A stretch of 54,922 nucleotides of DNA from Thiohalocapsa sp. ML1 (GCF_001469165.1 NZ_JABX01000040.1:1-54922); one strand, 5' to 3'; positions 27,233 through 36,636 are shown, numbered from the stretch's first letter. Notes: a model not told the origin generated them from the sequence alone. Numbers and translations: made by a program.

Positions 27233-29505
27233 AGCGGGCGACGGTCGTGCTGCTCGGCACGCTCCTCGCGGCCGGCTCCGGCAGCGGCGCCGCCGCCGAT
27301 GGCGCTCGGCTCGGCGTCACGACGCCGCTCGGGCTCGACCCCGAGCAACTGCGCCAGATGCAGGCCCAGGTGTTTGCCGAGGGCGCGGTGCGCGCCCTCG
27401 AGATCCGCTCGGCACACGCGCTCACGCTCGTTGTGACCGGCCCGGACGGCGAGTCGCCCGCGCTCGACGCCGAGCGCATCCGGCTCCTGCGGTCCGACGG
27501 CACCGCGCAGGCGCCCGCGCGCGTGGGCCGCGACCGGCAGATCATCGGCTTCGATGCCGAGGCGCGCGCCATCGTCGGCAACCGGGCGCACCTGTTCTTC
27601 GACACCCCGCTGACACCGGGCACGCGGCACCAGTTGCAGTTGCCGGACGGCACCGCCCTGCCGCTCGGCTTCGCGTCTCACAGCGTCACCGGCTCCATCC
27701 AGGCGAGCCAGGTGGGCTATGCGCCGCATGCGCCCAAGCGCGCCTTCGCCGGCAACTGGCTCGGCAGCGCGGGGCCGCTGCCGGTTGCGCCGACGCGCTT
27801 CGATGTCATCGACACGAACAGCGGCCAAGTCGCCTTCAGCGGCGCGGCGGAGCTGATCGCCGCCCACGACCCTTGGAGCGGCAACCGCGTCTTGTCGCTC
27901 GACTTCTCAGCGCTGCGGCGGCCCGGGCGCTATCGCATCCAGATGGTCGGGCTCGGGGCCTCCGATGCGTTCACCATCGCCGAGGACGTCTACGCGCCGC
28001 TCTACCGCGGCGTGTTCCGGCTCTTTTTCCACAGCCGCAACGGCATGCCGATCGACGCCCGCCACGCGGACCCGGGCCACGCCCGGCCCCAAGGCGGCGT
28101 GCCCAGCGCGCTCGACGGCGTGCTGCACCCGAGCGTGCAGGATTCGGCACTGGGCTGCGGCAGCCGCGGCTGCGACCGGCGCGAGGTCCACGGCGGCTGG
28201 TTCGATGCCGGCGACTATGGCCAGTACGTGGCGAACGCGGCACCGGTATGGTTCAGCGTCGGTGCCGCGCTGGATCTGGCGCCGGCGCGCTTCGGCGACG
28301 GCGACCTCGGCATCCCGGAGCGCGGCAACGGCATCCCGGACGTGCTCGACGAGCTGGACTGGAGCATGCGCTGGCTGCTTGCCATGCAGGACCCGGACGG
28401 CGGCGTGCACTTTCGCATCGCGAGCGAGCGCTGGGATGAGTCCCTGCCGCATCGCATCACAAAGCCCCGGCTTATCGGCGAGCGCACCACCCACGCCACG
28501 GCGTCCTTCGCCGCAGCGGCGGCCATCCATGCCCGGCTGATGCAGCCCTTCGATGGGGCCAGGGCGAAGCAGGTGCTCGCCGCCGCCGAGGCCGCCTGGC
28601 GCTTCATCGAGAGCCATCCGCAATGGCCCGCCGAGGGCGAGCGCTATCGCAACCCGCCGGGCATGCACGCGGGCGAGTATGCCGACGCCGCCGCCATCGA
28701 CAACCGCCTCTGGGCCGCGGCGGAGCTGCTGCGCACCACCGGGGCGGAGCGCTACCGCCGCGCCTACGCGGCGCTTGCGCCTAAGGTTACGATCGACCCG
28801 ACCAATCCCGTGTCCTACGACAAGCAGGCCATGGCGGCACTCTGGGCCTACGTGATGGCCGACGGCGCCAAGGACCCGGCCTTGCTGAAACAAGCCCGCA
28901 ACGCGGTGCTGGAGTCCGGGCGCTGGCGCGCGCGCATGGCCGCGCAGCACCCATGGCGGGCGCCGGTGCATCACCACATCGGCTTCGTCGGCTGGGGCAG
29001 CTTCGCGTTGTCCACGCGGGCGACCTTGCCGCTGCTGCAGGCCTACGCACTGTCCGGCGAGCCGGAGCTCTTGGACTGGGCCTGGCAGTCGCCGACGCCG
29101 CAGCTCGGCGGCAACCCGCAGGCGCTCTGTTACGTCACGGGCTTCGGCGCGCGCGCGCCGCGCTGGCCGCTGTCGAAGCTCTCGCAGTACGACGACAACC
29201 CCGAGCCGCTCGGCGGCATCCCGGTGCTCGGCCCGCACTGGCACGTGCCGGCGGTCTCGCCGCAGATGCGCAGCCTAAACGCCGCCTACGACCCGCCGAG
29301 CGAGCCGGGCGGCCGCAGGCCCGAGTCCGACGCCGACTACCGGCGCGCCTACCCGGCGCTGCGCCGGTTCACGGATGCCGACTACCTGCCGCACATGACG
29401 GAGCCGACGGTGGCCGACTATGCCGCGGTGGGCGTCGCCTACGGGCTCTTGCGCCGGCCGGGCGTCGGGGAGGAGATCCGCCGGCGCTTTAAGCAGCGCG
29501 ATTGA
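27136..29505 (+). CDS. Glycoside hydrolase family 9 (endoglucanase-like), secreted
   Basis: The longest frame starts at ATG 27136 (789 residues), but its first 32 or so codons are dispersed repeat; GTG 27247 directly before a signal-like helix (VLLGTLLAAGSG) is a plausible true start. An Ig-like CelD_N domain follows (SQVGYAPHAPKRAF, about residues 195-285), then the GH9 (alpha/alpha)6 domain. HGGWFDAGDYGQYV carries the catalytic Asp pair (D357, D360), and TEPTVADYA near the end carries the proton donor E756. The usual PHxR motif is replaced by APRWPLSKL, so substrate may differ from cellulose. It follows the export gene by 18 bp, suggesting processing of the exported polysaccharide. Confidence 0.87.
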   Translation: MFADESSFTTKRRLPAKGPRAKGQGPWARRPGQRATVVLLGTLLAAGSGSGAAADGARLGVTTPLGLDPEQLRQMQAQVFAEGAVRALEIRSAHALTLVVTGPDGESPALDAERIRLLRSDGTAQAPARVGRDRQIIGFDAEARAIVGNRAHLFFDTPLTPGTRHQLQLPDGTALPLGFASHSVTGSIQASQVGYAPHAPKRAFAGNWLGSAGPLPVAPTRFDVIDTNSGQVAFSGAAELIAAHDPWSGNRVLSLDFSALRRPGRYRIQMVGLGASDAFTIAEDVYAPLYRGVFRLFFHSRNGMPIDARHADPGHARPQGGVPSALDGVLHPSVQDSALGCGSRGCDRREVHGGWFDAGDYGQYVANAAPVWFSVGAALDLAPARFGDGDLGIPERGNGIPDVLDELDWSMRWLLAMQDPDGGVHFRIASERWDESLPHRITKPRLIGERTTHATASFAAAAAIHARLMQPFDGARAKQVLAAAEAAWRFIESHPQWPAEGERYRNPPGMHAGEYADAAAIDNRLWAAAELLRTTGAERYRRAYAALAPKVTIDPTNPVSYDKQAMAALWAYVMADGAKDPALLKQARNAVLESGRWRARMAAQHPWRAPVHHHIGFVGWGSFALSTRATLPLLQAYALSGEPELLDWAWQSPTPQLGGNPQALCYVTGFGARAPRWPLSKLSQYDDNPEPLGGIPVLGPHWHVPAVSPQMRSLNAAYDPPSEPGGRRPESDADYRRAYPALRRFTDADYLPHMTEPTVADYAAVGVAYGLLRRPGVGEEIRRRFKQRD

Positions 29506-29555
29506 GCCCGCCCCGGCCGCTTGCGCAAGCCAAGCAACGGTGCGAGATTGCGCCC

Positions 29556-30029
29556 ATGACCCAGTCCGTCATCGACCTCTACGAGGCGCTGCGCAGCGCG
29601 CCCGACGATACGACCCGCGCCAAGCTCATCGCGGAGGCCTTCGAGCGCCTGGATGAGCGCTATCCGCACCTCAAAGACGCCGCCACGCAGGGTCACGTGC
29701 GGGAAAGCGAGCTCCGGCTGCAAAAGGAGATCGAGCAGGTACGCAAAGAGATCGAGCAGTTGCGGGCCGATCTGCAGCTTCAGATCGAACAGGTTCGCTC
29801 CGAGCTGAAAACCGACATCGAGCAGCTCCGCGGCCAGATCGCGACCGAGCTCGAGCAGCTCCGCGGCAAGGTCGCAACCGACATCGAGCAGCTCCGCGGC
29901 CAGATCGAGATCGACATCGAGCGCTTACGCGGCGACATCGCCCGCTTCAAGATCGACCTGCTGAAATGGCTGGTGCCGCTGATGTTCGCGCAGATCGCGG
30001 CCATCGCGGCGCTGGTGAAACTGCTGTAG
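29556..30029 (+). CDS. Coiled-coil protein with C-terminal membrane helix
   Basis: The start is ATG 29556 (MTQSVIDLYEALRSAPDD), 157 residues; an earlier ATG lies in the end of the GH9 gene. The N-terminal 45 residues are globular-helical. A long coiled coil follows with an 11-residue repeat (DIEQLRGQIAT, ELEQLRGKVAT, DIEQLRGQIEI, DIERLRGDIAR), seen also as about 33 bp DNA repeats. A C-terminal helix (WLVPLMFAQIAAIAALVKLL) anchors it in the membrane. The layout resembles DUF1640/CCDC90-type proteins. Function is unknown. It follows GH9 by 50 bp on the same strand. Confidence 0.75.
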   Translation: MTQSVIDLYEALRSAPDDTTRAKLIAEAFERLDERYPHLKDAATQGHVRESELRLQKEIEQVRKEIEQLRADLQLQIEQVRSELKTDIEQLRGQIATELEQLRGKVATDIEQLRGQIEIDIERLRGDIARFKIDLLKWLVPLMFAQIAAIAALVKLL

Positions 30030-30456
30030 ACGGCGCACTGCTTCGCTGCTGCGCGCTAGTGCTTCGCTGCCGAAATCCTGAGACCGGGTTTCGTCGTTGT
30101 CATTGCCGTTGCCGTTGCCGTTGCCGTTGCGCGGTTTTGACGGATGTTGACTGGAGTGTTGACCTCCAGGTCAACACGGCGACAGAGCGGGATGCACAGA
30201 TCTCGCGAGTGCGGAGCCGACCGGGAGGTCGGCTCTCCGGCCCGGCTCCGGCTCGGCTACGGGCGGGCAAGTGCTTCGCTGCCGAGTCTCCGCCGTCGCC
30301 TGCCTCGAAGAGTCAAGCTTTCACGGCGAAACCGCTTGAGGGCATACGGGCCGAGGGCCGAGGGAGCCCTCCTCGGCCCTCGGCCCTCGGCCCTTTGGCT
30401 GATAGCACTGAGCACAACTCGTCGGTCTGAGGCGACGCCTCGGTAGCCTTCGACCG
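30030..30456. repeat. Repeat-filled spacer between convergent genes
   Basis: No gene is seen. Contents: hexamers GCCGTT (30098-30130), a perfect hairpin GTTGACCTCCAGGTCAAC (30157-30174), GAGTCAAGCTTTCACGGCG (30309-30327), a GGGCCGA hairpin (30348-30396) and GTCGGTCTGAGGCGACGCC (30420-30438). The last motif also follows the hairpin at 24575 and, in shortened form, lies near 32200. Confidence 0.75.
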
Positions 30457-31431
30457 TCAACGCCAAGCTGCCAGGCACAACCCAGCGGCAATCGCCGTCG
30501 CCAGCCCGGCGGCGACGCCCACCAGCCACAGCGCCCGGCGCAGATCGTCCCCGGTCAGGTCCGCCGGCCAATCATCGGCGCCGATCCACGGCCGCTCCAC
30601 CCACTCCCCGTGGTAGCGCGCGGGTCCGGCGAGCCGGACCTTGAGCGCCCCCGCCGCGGCGGCCTCGCTCCAGCCGGAGTTCGGGCTCGGCAGCACGCCG
30701 TGCCAGCGCCGCGCCGCCGGCAGCACCGCCCGCCAGTGCAGACCCGTCAGCGCCGCCGCGGCGGCGAGCAGCGGCACGGACAGCCGCGCCGGCAGCCAGT
30801 GGATCAGGTCATCGGTGCGCGCGGCGGCCCAGCCGAAGCGCCGGTAGCGCTCGGTCCGATAGCCCACCATGGAGTCCAGGCTGGAGATGGCCTTGACGGC
30901 GATGAGCCCCGGCAGCCCGAGCAGCGCCAGTGCCCACAGCGGCGTCAGCACGCCGTCGGTGAGGTTCTCGGACAGGCTCTCGATGGTCCCGCGCACGACG
31001 CCGCCGCGATCGAGCTCCGCCGTCTCGCGGCTGACGAGCCAGGCGAGCCGTCCACGCGCCGTCGGCAGGTCCTCCAGCACCATCAGCACGCGCCGACCGT
31101 GGTCCAGCAAATCGCGGGTGCAGAGCAGGCTGTAAGCGATGAACAGATCCCAGAGCCAGCCGAGCACCGGATGCGCCGCCGCAAGCACGAGCCGCACCAG
31201 CCACCACGCGGCGATGGCCCCCAGGGTCACGGCGAGCCCGTGCAGCACACCGGCAAGACGCCCGTTCCAGCCGCGCGCGAACAGCCAGCGCTCCAATGCG
31301 ATGCTCGCATGGCCCAGAAGCCGGATCGGATGCAGCGAGTAGCTCGGGTCCCCGAGCAGCGCATCCAGCAGCACCGCCGCCAGCAACAAGACCAGTTGCG
31401 GCTCAAGCTGCGGCACGAGTTGTGGCTCCAT
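30457..31431 (-). CDS. cbiB: Adenosylcobinamide-phosphate synthase
   Basis: CbiB/CobD (324 residues) joins aminopropanol (or its phosphate) to adenosylcobyric acid late in B12 synthesis. It is an inner-membrane protein. Conserved features are LLDALLGDPSYSLHPIRLLG at the start, RGTIESLSENLTDGVLTPLWAL in the middle (the SENLxDG-x2-P motif), KAISSLDSMVGYRTERYRRFG and PSPNSGWSEAAAAGAL towards the end. The N-terminus has a short PQLVPQLEPQLV repeat. No cobalamin riboswitch signature was recognised upstream. Confidence 0.95.
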   Translation of the reverse strand: MEPQLVPQLEPQLVLLLAAVLLDALLGDPSYSLHPIRLLGHASIALERWLFARGWNGRLAGVLHGLAVTLGAIAAWWLVRLVLAAAHPVLGWLWDLFIAYSLLCTRDLLDHGRRVLMVLEDLPTARGRLAWLVSRETAELDRGGVVRGTIESLSENLTDGVLTPLWALALLGLPGLIAVKAISSLDSMVGYRTERYRRFGWAAARTDDLIHWLPARLSVPLLAAAAALTGLHWRAVLPAARRWHGVLPSPNSGWSEAAAAGALKVRLAGPARYHGEWVERPWIGADDWPADLTGDDLRRALWLVGVAAGLATAIAAGLCLAAWR

Positions 31432-31564
31432 GGGCGGGGCTGGCTGCTGGCTGCGTTGAGGACGAGTCGGCCGCCGACGCGGCGCGGCATCTTACCGGAT
31501 GCCGGCGCCGCGACGCCGCCGCGCGCAATGACGCGCCGCGCCGCGCACCGTATGCTGCCGGGCC

Positions 31565-32131
31565 ATGCGACCCCACGACCTGATCGCGCCGCGGCTGGCC
31601 CCGCGGGCGCCTGCTCCACGCCGCGAAGCGCCCTGCGCGCCCGCGTGCCGACCTGCGGTCCTGCCGACAGGGCAGATGCAGATGCCGGATTGGCTCGCGA
31701 TCCCGGCAGCCCCCCGGCGACCCGCGCCCGCCGCCGGCAACCTCCGCGCACACCGGCTGGAACTGGCGCCGCAGCACCCAGCGGGCGCGCTCGACAAACA
31801 CGCCCTCGACGTCGCGCTGAGCCGCGGCCGGCACGCGGTGGAGCGGCTCTACCTCGACGGCGCCCGGGCCATCGCGCTCGCCACCGCGGCCAACGCGGAC
31901 CCGGACAGCGCATTGCTGACGGCCAATCCACCGGGCGCCTACCCTGAGCTGGCCAGGCGCGGCGCGCTGACCGCGATGTTGGTGGGCGCCTGCCTCTCCG
32001 CCGCGCAGATCGGCCTGCCGGTGCTGCTGCTCGACCCCGGGGCGCGCACGGCGGCGGGGTTCGCGCTGGCGTTAAACCCGAGCGTCGGGGGCTGGATGCT
32101 TGCGGCTGGCTCGTTGCTTGACAGCGCCTAG
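31565..32131 (+). CDS. Degenerate CobT-like protein
   Basis: The 188-residue frame is divergent from cbiB. The C-terminal half (LARRGALTAMLVGACLSAAQ then IGLPVLLLDPGARTAAGFAL) resembles the segment of nicotinate-nucleotide:dimethylbenzimidazole phosphoribosyltransferase (CobT) that lies after its GIGNTT motif. Here GIGNTT is replaced by ATAANADPDSA, and the protein ends where CobT would continue for about 100 residues. The first 40 residues are Arg/Pro/Ala-rich and may not be coding. It could be a CobT paralogue with another role or a decaying gene. The next convergent gene is separated by a repeat. Confidence 0.45.
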   Translation: MRPHDLIAPRLAPRAPAPRREAPCAPACRPAVLPTGQMQMPDWLAIPAAPRRPAPAAGNLRAHRLELAPQHPAGALDKHALDVALSRGRHAVERLYLDGARAIALATAANADPDSALLTANPPGAYPELARRGALTAMLVGACLSAAQIGLPVLLLDPGARTAAGFALALNPSVGGWMLAAGSLLDSA

Positions 32132-32269
32132 CTCTTACCGATGAGTCAAGTTGCAACTGGACGTCGGACCGGCGAGGCGCGTCGGGAGCACGACTTGTCG
32201 GTCAGGCGACGCCTCCCTAGAGAACGGACGGCTGGTGGAGGGCTCCCTTGGCCCTTAGCCCTTAGCCCT
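32132..32269. repeat. Dispersed repeat between convergent genes
   Basis: The block has GATGAGTCAAG (32142-32152), GTCGGTCAGGCGACGCCTC (32199-32217) and a right-arm heptamer series (CTTGGCCCTTAGCCC, 32247-32261). The order differs from the copies at 24.5 and 30.3 kb, where the GGTCTGAGGC motif follows the hairpin. Confidence 0.6.
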
Positions 32270-33379
32270 CTAGGGCACGCACTCCACGTGCACGGTAAAG
32301 CCGGCGGCCCGGCGGCGAGTCTCCTGCGGCGTAAGCCGGCCGAGTGCCGCCGCGCCGAAGTGCGACACGTCGGCAGCGGCCAGAAACCTTCGCACGGCCG
32401 CGGTCGGCAGCACCTCGAAGCCGCCGTCCGCGGCTGGCAGGACAATGCCGGCGATGAGCCCGCCATCGCCGATCAGCGGCGCACCGGACAGTGCCGGCCC
32501 CGGCGGCAAGGACAGCGGCAGCGGTGCCGCCGCATCCGGCACGACGGCGGCAATCAACGCCCCCACCACATCGGCCGCGGGCGGCTGCAACGTCGCCTCG
32601 GCGATGCTCGGCTCGCCGCTCAGCACCCCGCGCAGCGGCAGGCTCACGGCCTGCAGCGTCGGCGGCAGCGGCGCATCGCCCTCGGCAAAGACGCCGGGGC
32701 GACCGTGCAGGCCGTCGGCCACCAGCACGGCGAGGCCGAGCGCCGAGTCGCGGCGCAGCACCCGGGTGTCGTGCCAGCCGCCACCGCGAAAGCTGCGCAG
32801 CCCGCCGCACTCGGCAATGACGCTGTCCGCCGTCAGCAGGACACCCTGGGGATTCAGCAGGATGCCGCTGCCCGCCATGCGCCGCAGCCCCTCCGCACCG
32901 CCGGGGGCGCCCCGCTCGAAATCGAAGCCCCCGCCCCGGCACTGCTCCGCCGCCGACGCGGCGATGCGCTCCGGGTCCAGCTCGCCGCGGCCGGCGAAGG
33001 CGAACACGTGGTTGATGATCTCCAGCGCATCGTCGCCCACGATGCCGCGGCTGCCCAAGGCGGCGTGGCCGCTCCGGTCATCCCTGCCACCGCGCCCGCC
33101 CAGCACCGCCATGGCCCGGTTGAGGGTGACACCGGCAACCATGCCGTGCGCCAGCTCCAGCGCGAAGGCCTGCACCCGGTCGCAGAGCACGTCGCCCGCG
33201 GGGGCGGCAAGAGCACCGCCGCCGGGCACCTCGGGAAGCGACGGCGCCCGGCCCCGGGGTTCCTCACAGGCGGTCTGGGAATAGGTCACATTGCCATCGG
33301 CATCGACGCACTTGTGCATCGCGACGGCGGGCTGGGCACCGCAGAGCAACAGCAGCAGCAAACAATGCCTAATCCACAT
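32270..33379 (-). CDS. DUF4124 plus trypsin-like fold protein with degraded catalytic triad
   Basis: A 369-residue secreted protein. The signal peptide ends near QPAVA-MHK. The DUF4124 segment (KCVDADGNVTYSQTAC) is typical of periplasmic proteins. A trypsin-like domain seems to follow from about residue 165: GSGILLNPQGVLLTADSVI is the strand that normally holds the catalytic His, here Ser; RDSALGLAVL is where an Asp-x-Ala-Leu-Leu is expected; PALSGAPLIGDGGLIAGIV keeps the SG-x-P of the Ser loop. The triad appears lost, so it may bind rather than cut. Family membership of the second domain is inference. Unknown function. Confidence 0.6.
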   Translation of the reverse strand: MWIRHCLLLLLLCGAQPAVAMHKCVDADGNVTYSQTACEEPRGRAPSLPEVPGGGALAAPAGDVLCDRVQAFALELAHGMVAGVTLNRAMAVLGGRGGRDDRSGHAALGSRGIVGDDALEIINHVFAFAGRGELDPERIAASAAEQCRGGGFDFERGAPGGAEGLRRMAGSGILLNPQGVLLTADSVIAECGGLRSFRGGGWHDTRVLRRDSALGLAVLVADGLHGRPGVFAEGDAPLPPTLQAVSLPLRGVLSGEPSIAEATLQPPAADVVGALIAAVVPDAAAPLPLSLPPGPALSGAPLIGDGGLIAGIVLPAADGGFEVLPTAAVRRFLAAADVSHFGAAALGRLTPQETRRRAAGFTVHVECVP

Positions 33380-33430
33380 GGCCTGTACGCAAGGAGCAGC
33401 GATTGAAAGGCGTGGATTGTCGCATGTGGA

Positions 33431-33479
33431 AGGGCCGAGGGCCGAGGGCCGAGGAGGCAGAGGCTCGGCCCTCGGCCCT
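33431..33479. repeat. GGGCCGA-heptamer hairpin
   Basis: Three left-arm heptamers (GGGCCGA) and a right arm CTCGGCCCTCGGCCC enclose GGAGGCAGAG. It lies directly after the adk stop on the minus strand, where it could act as a stem-loop at the 3' end of adk mRNA; there is no T-run. Confidence 0.7.
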
Positions 33480-33481
33480 AC

Positions 33482-34495
<1,014 letters not shown>

Positions 34496-34825
34496 ATGAT
34501 GAAGAACTTGCTGATCGGCGCTGCCGGTGGTGCCTTGGTTGCCGCGCTGGCGGCGACGCCGGCCCAGGCGTTTTGGGGTTCCTGGGGCGACGGCCCCTGG
34601 TACGGCGGTCCATGGCACGGCGGCCCCTGGTACGGCCGCGGCTATCCGCACTACGGCGGCTACGGCTATCCGTACGGCGGCGGCTGGGGCGCTCCGGGCT
34701 ATGGCGGGGGCTACCCCGGCTATGGCTGGGGCTACCCGGGTTACGGCTGGGGCGGCTATCCCTACGGCGGCTATGCGCAGCCGGTGACGCCGTCGGCACC
34801 GCAGGACAGCGGCAGCGAGCGCTAA
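34496..34825 (+). CDS. Sulfur-globule-type Gly/Tyr/Trp-rich secreted protein
   Basis: A 109-residue preprotein; signal peptide MMKNLLIGAAGGALVAALAA-TPAQA with likely cleavage after Ala25. The mature 84 residues are almost wholly Gly, Tyr, Pro and Trp in loose repeats (GGPWYG, GYGYPYGG, YPGYGWG) without Cys. Composition, size and signal peptide match sulfur globule envelope proteins of purple sulfur bacteria, which coat periplasmic sulfur droplets. Other Gly-rich envelope or adhesion proteins could look similar. The gene is monocistronic: strong ribosome site before, rho-independent terminator after (34874-34897). Confidence 0.7.
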   Translation: MMKNLLIGAAGGALVAALAATPAQAFWGSWGDGPWYGGPWHGGPWYGRGYPHYGGYGYPYGGGWGAPGYGGGYPGYGWGYPGYGWGGYPYGGYAQPVTPSAPQDSGSER

Positions 34826-34873
34826 GGCGCGACGCAGACCCGGCGGGCGGTGTCCCGCTGGGAACGCTTCTTG

Positions 34874-34897
34874 GGGGCCGGGCAACCGGCCCCTTTT
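34874..34897 (+). terminator. Rho-independent terminator
   Basis: Perfect 8 bp stem GGGGCCGG/CCGGCCCC with loop GCAA, followed by TTTT. It ends the sulfur-globule-like transcript and lies 20 bp before the convergent TPR gene end. Confidence 0.85.
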
Positions 34898-34917
34898 CGT
34901 TGGCGGGGCAGCGCGGC

Positions 34918-36636
34918 TCAGTAGGGCTTCGTCGCCGGATAATCCCGCATGAGCTGATCGGCGCTGAAGGGCGGCGGCGCGAGCAGCAGATCCCCGTCCG
35001 GCCAGGGCTGCGGCAGTCGGCCGTCGGCGTAGGCCGCCAGCTCGGCCTCGACCAGCGCCGCCTCGGCCGGCGGCAGCATCCAGGCCGCGTCGGCGAGCGG
35101 TTGCAGCAGCGCCTTCGCACCCGCCATGTCGCCGCCGGCGGCGCGGGCCAGCGCCAGCGCGCGCTGGTGCGGCGGGATGGGACCGCCGGCGGCCGGATCG
35201 GCAAGCAGCGCGGCGGCGAGGTTGCGGGCGGCGGCCGGCTCCCGGAGCGATGCGTCCTCGGCCGCCGCGAGCAGCCGGGCGAGTGCGTAGCGGAGCTGCG
35301 GATCATCCGGATGCCGTTCTGCAAGACCCCGCACGGTGGCGAGCACGTCCGCCTCCGCCGCGCCGCCGCGCAGTGCCGCCACCTGCGCGAGCACCCGCGC
35401 CGGCGCCACGCCGGCATCGGCCGCGAGCACCCGCTCATAGCCGGCCGCCGCGGCGGCATGGCGACCGGCGTGGAAGTCCAGATTCGCGAGCGCGAACAGC
35501 GCGCCGGCGTGCTCCGGCGCCTGCGCCAGCACTTGGGCGTAGCGCGCCGCGGCGGCATCGACATCGCCGCGCGCCTGCGCGACGACACCGTCGAGAAAGA
35601 CCGCGAAGGTCGCATCCGGCGCCGCCGCCAGCACTTGCGCAAGCGCCGACTCCGCCGCGGACTGCTGGCCGGTCAGCCAAAGCACGCGGGCGTAGCTGAT
35701 GCGCGCGTCGGCGTTGTCCGGTGCCACGGCGAGCCCGTCCGCGAAGCGCCGTACGGCGGTGTCGTAGTCGCCGCCGCGCACCGCATGCAGCGCCTCTTTG
35801 AAGGCCGGCAGCGCGTGGTCCGTCGCCGCGCGCAGCTCGTCGATGAGCAGGTCGGCGATGGCCGGCTCGCGCAATCGGAACTGCGCGAGGTGCGCGCGGG
35901 CAGCCTCGGTGTTGCCGAGCGCCCGATGCGCCTGCGCCAGCGGATAGTGCACCTCGGTGGCGCCCGGGTTCGCGGCGAGCGCCGCGTCGAGCAGCCCGAT
36001 GGCGTCCGCGAAGCGCCGCTGCAGCACCGCGATCTGGCCGCGGTAGTAGTTGGCCGGGGCCGCGAGGCTCGGCTCCGCCGCGGCGCGGGTTAGCGCCGCC
36101 TCGGCCTCGGCCAGCGCGCTGCGGTCCAGGTGCACCTTGCCGAGGCGCACGTACAGCGGCGCATAGTCCGGTGCGATGTCCCGCGCCCGCTCCAGGTGGC
36201 CGACGGCGGCCTCCAGGTTGCCGGCGAGCATCGCGAGATAGCCCGCGTAGTAGGGCCAGCGCAGCTCCTCCGGCTGGAACGCCATGGCGTTCGCGAGGCA
36301 GGCATCGGCCTGCGCCTCCACCTCCACCAGGATCAGCAGCGCACCGAGGCGCCCGTAAGCCGCCGCGATGGTTGCGGCGTCCGGCGCCGGCTCGGCCAAC
36401 AGCACGTTCAGCTCCGCACGGGCGGCGGTGAGCGCCTGCTGCATCAGCGGCTCGGCGCCGCTCCAATCGGCGAGCGGCACCGGCGCGAGGGCGACACCGT
36501 GCGTCTGCGGCGGCTCCGCGACCAGGTCGGCGCGGGCCTCACCCGCCAGCAGGAGGCAGAGGCCGAGAGCGCCGACGATGGCAGCCCGCCGGCGTTGACG
36601 GAATCCCCGGAGCACGCCCTCAAGCATCGCCGCCAC
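34918..36636 (-). CDS. Secreted TPR protein of the cytochrome/CRTAC1 operon
   Basis: A 572-residue protein with an N-terminal signal/anchor helix (AAIVGALGLCLLLAGEARA) and about ten tetratricopeptide repeats (for example YAPLYVRLGKVHLDRSALAE, NADARISYARVLWLTGQQSA, HAGALFALANLDFHAGRHAA). TPR arrays bind other proteins; the predicted periplasmic location suggests a scaffold for the co-encoded cytochrome and CRTAC1 protein. Its start lies 17 bp inside the end of the CRTAC1 gene, showing coupling. No catalytic motif seen. Confidence 0.85.
   Translation of the reverse strand: MAAMLEGVLRGFRQRRRAAIVGALGLCLLLAGEARADLVAEPPQTHGVALAPVPLADWSGAEPLMQQALTAARAELNVLLAEPAPDAATIAAAYGRLGALLILVEVEAQADACLANAMAFQPEELRWPYYAGYLAMLAGNLEAAVGHLERARDIAPDYAPLYVRLGKVHLDRSALAEAEAALTRAAAEPSLAAPANYYRGQIAVLQRRFADAIGLLDAALAANPGATEVHYPLAQAHRALGNTEAARAHLAQFRLREPAIADLLIDELRAATDHALPAFKEALHAVRGGDYDTAVRRFADGLAVAPDNADARISYARVLWLTGQQSAAESALAQVLAAAPDATFAVFLDGVVAQARGDVDAAAARYAQVLAQAPEHAGALFALANLDFHAGRHAAAAAGYERVLAADAGVAPARVLAQVAALRGGAAEADVLATVRGLAERHPDDPQLRYALARLLAAAEDASLREPAAARNLAAALLADPAAGGPIPPHQRALALARAAGGDMAGAKALLQPLADAAWMLPPAEAALVEAELAAYADGRLPQPWPDGDLLLAPPPFSADQLMRDYPATKPY

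Noticed and set aside
30141-30174. Perfect GTTGACCTCCAGGTCAAC hairpin as a terminator
   Set aside because: No T-run follows and the loop is too tight; kept only as a small palindrome in the spacer.
31432-31564. Cobalamin riboswitch upstream of cbiB
   Set aside because: Only about 130 bp separate the divergent genes and I could not find a B12-box-like sequence.
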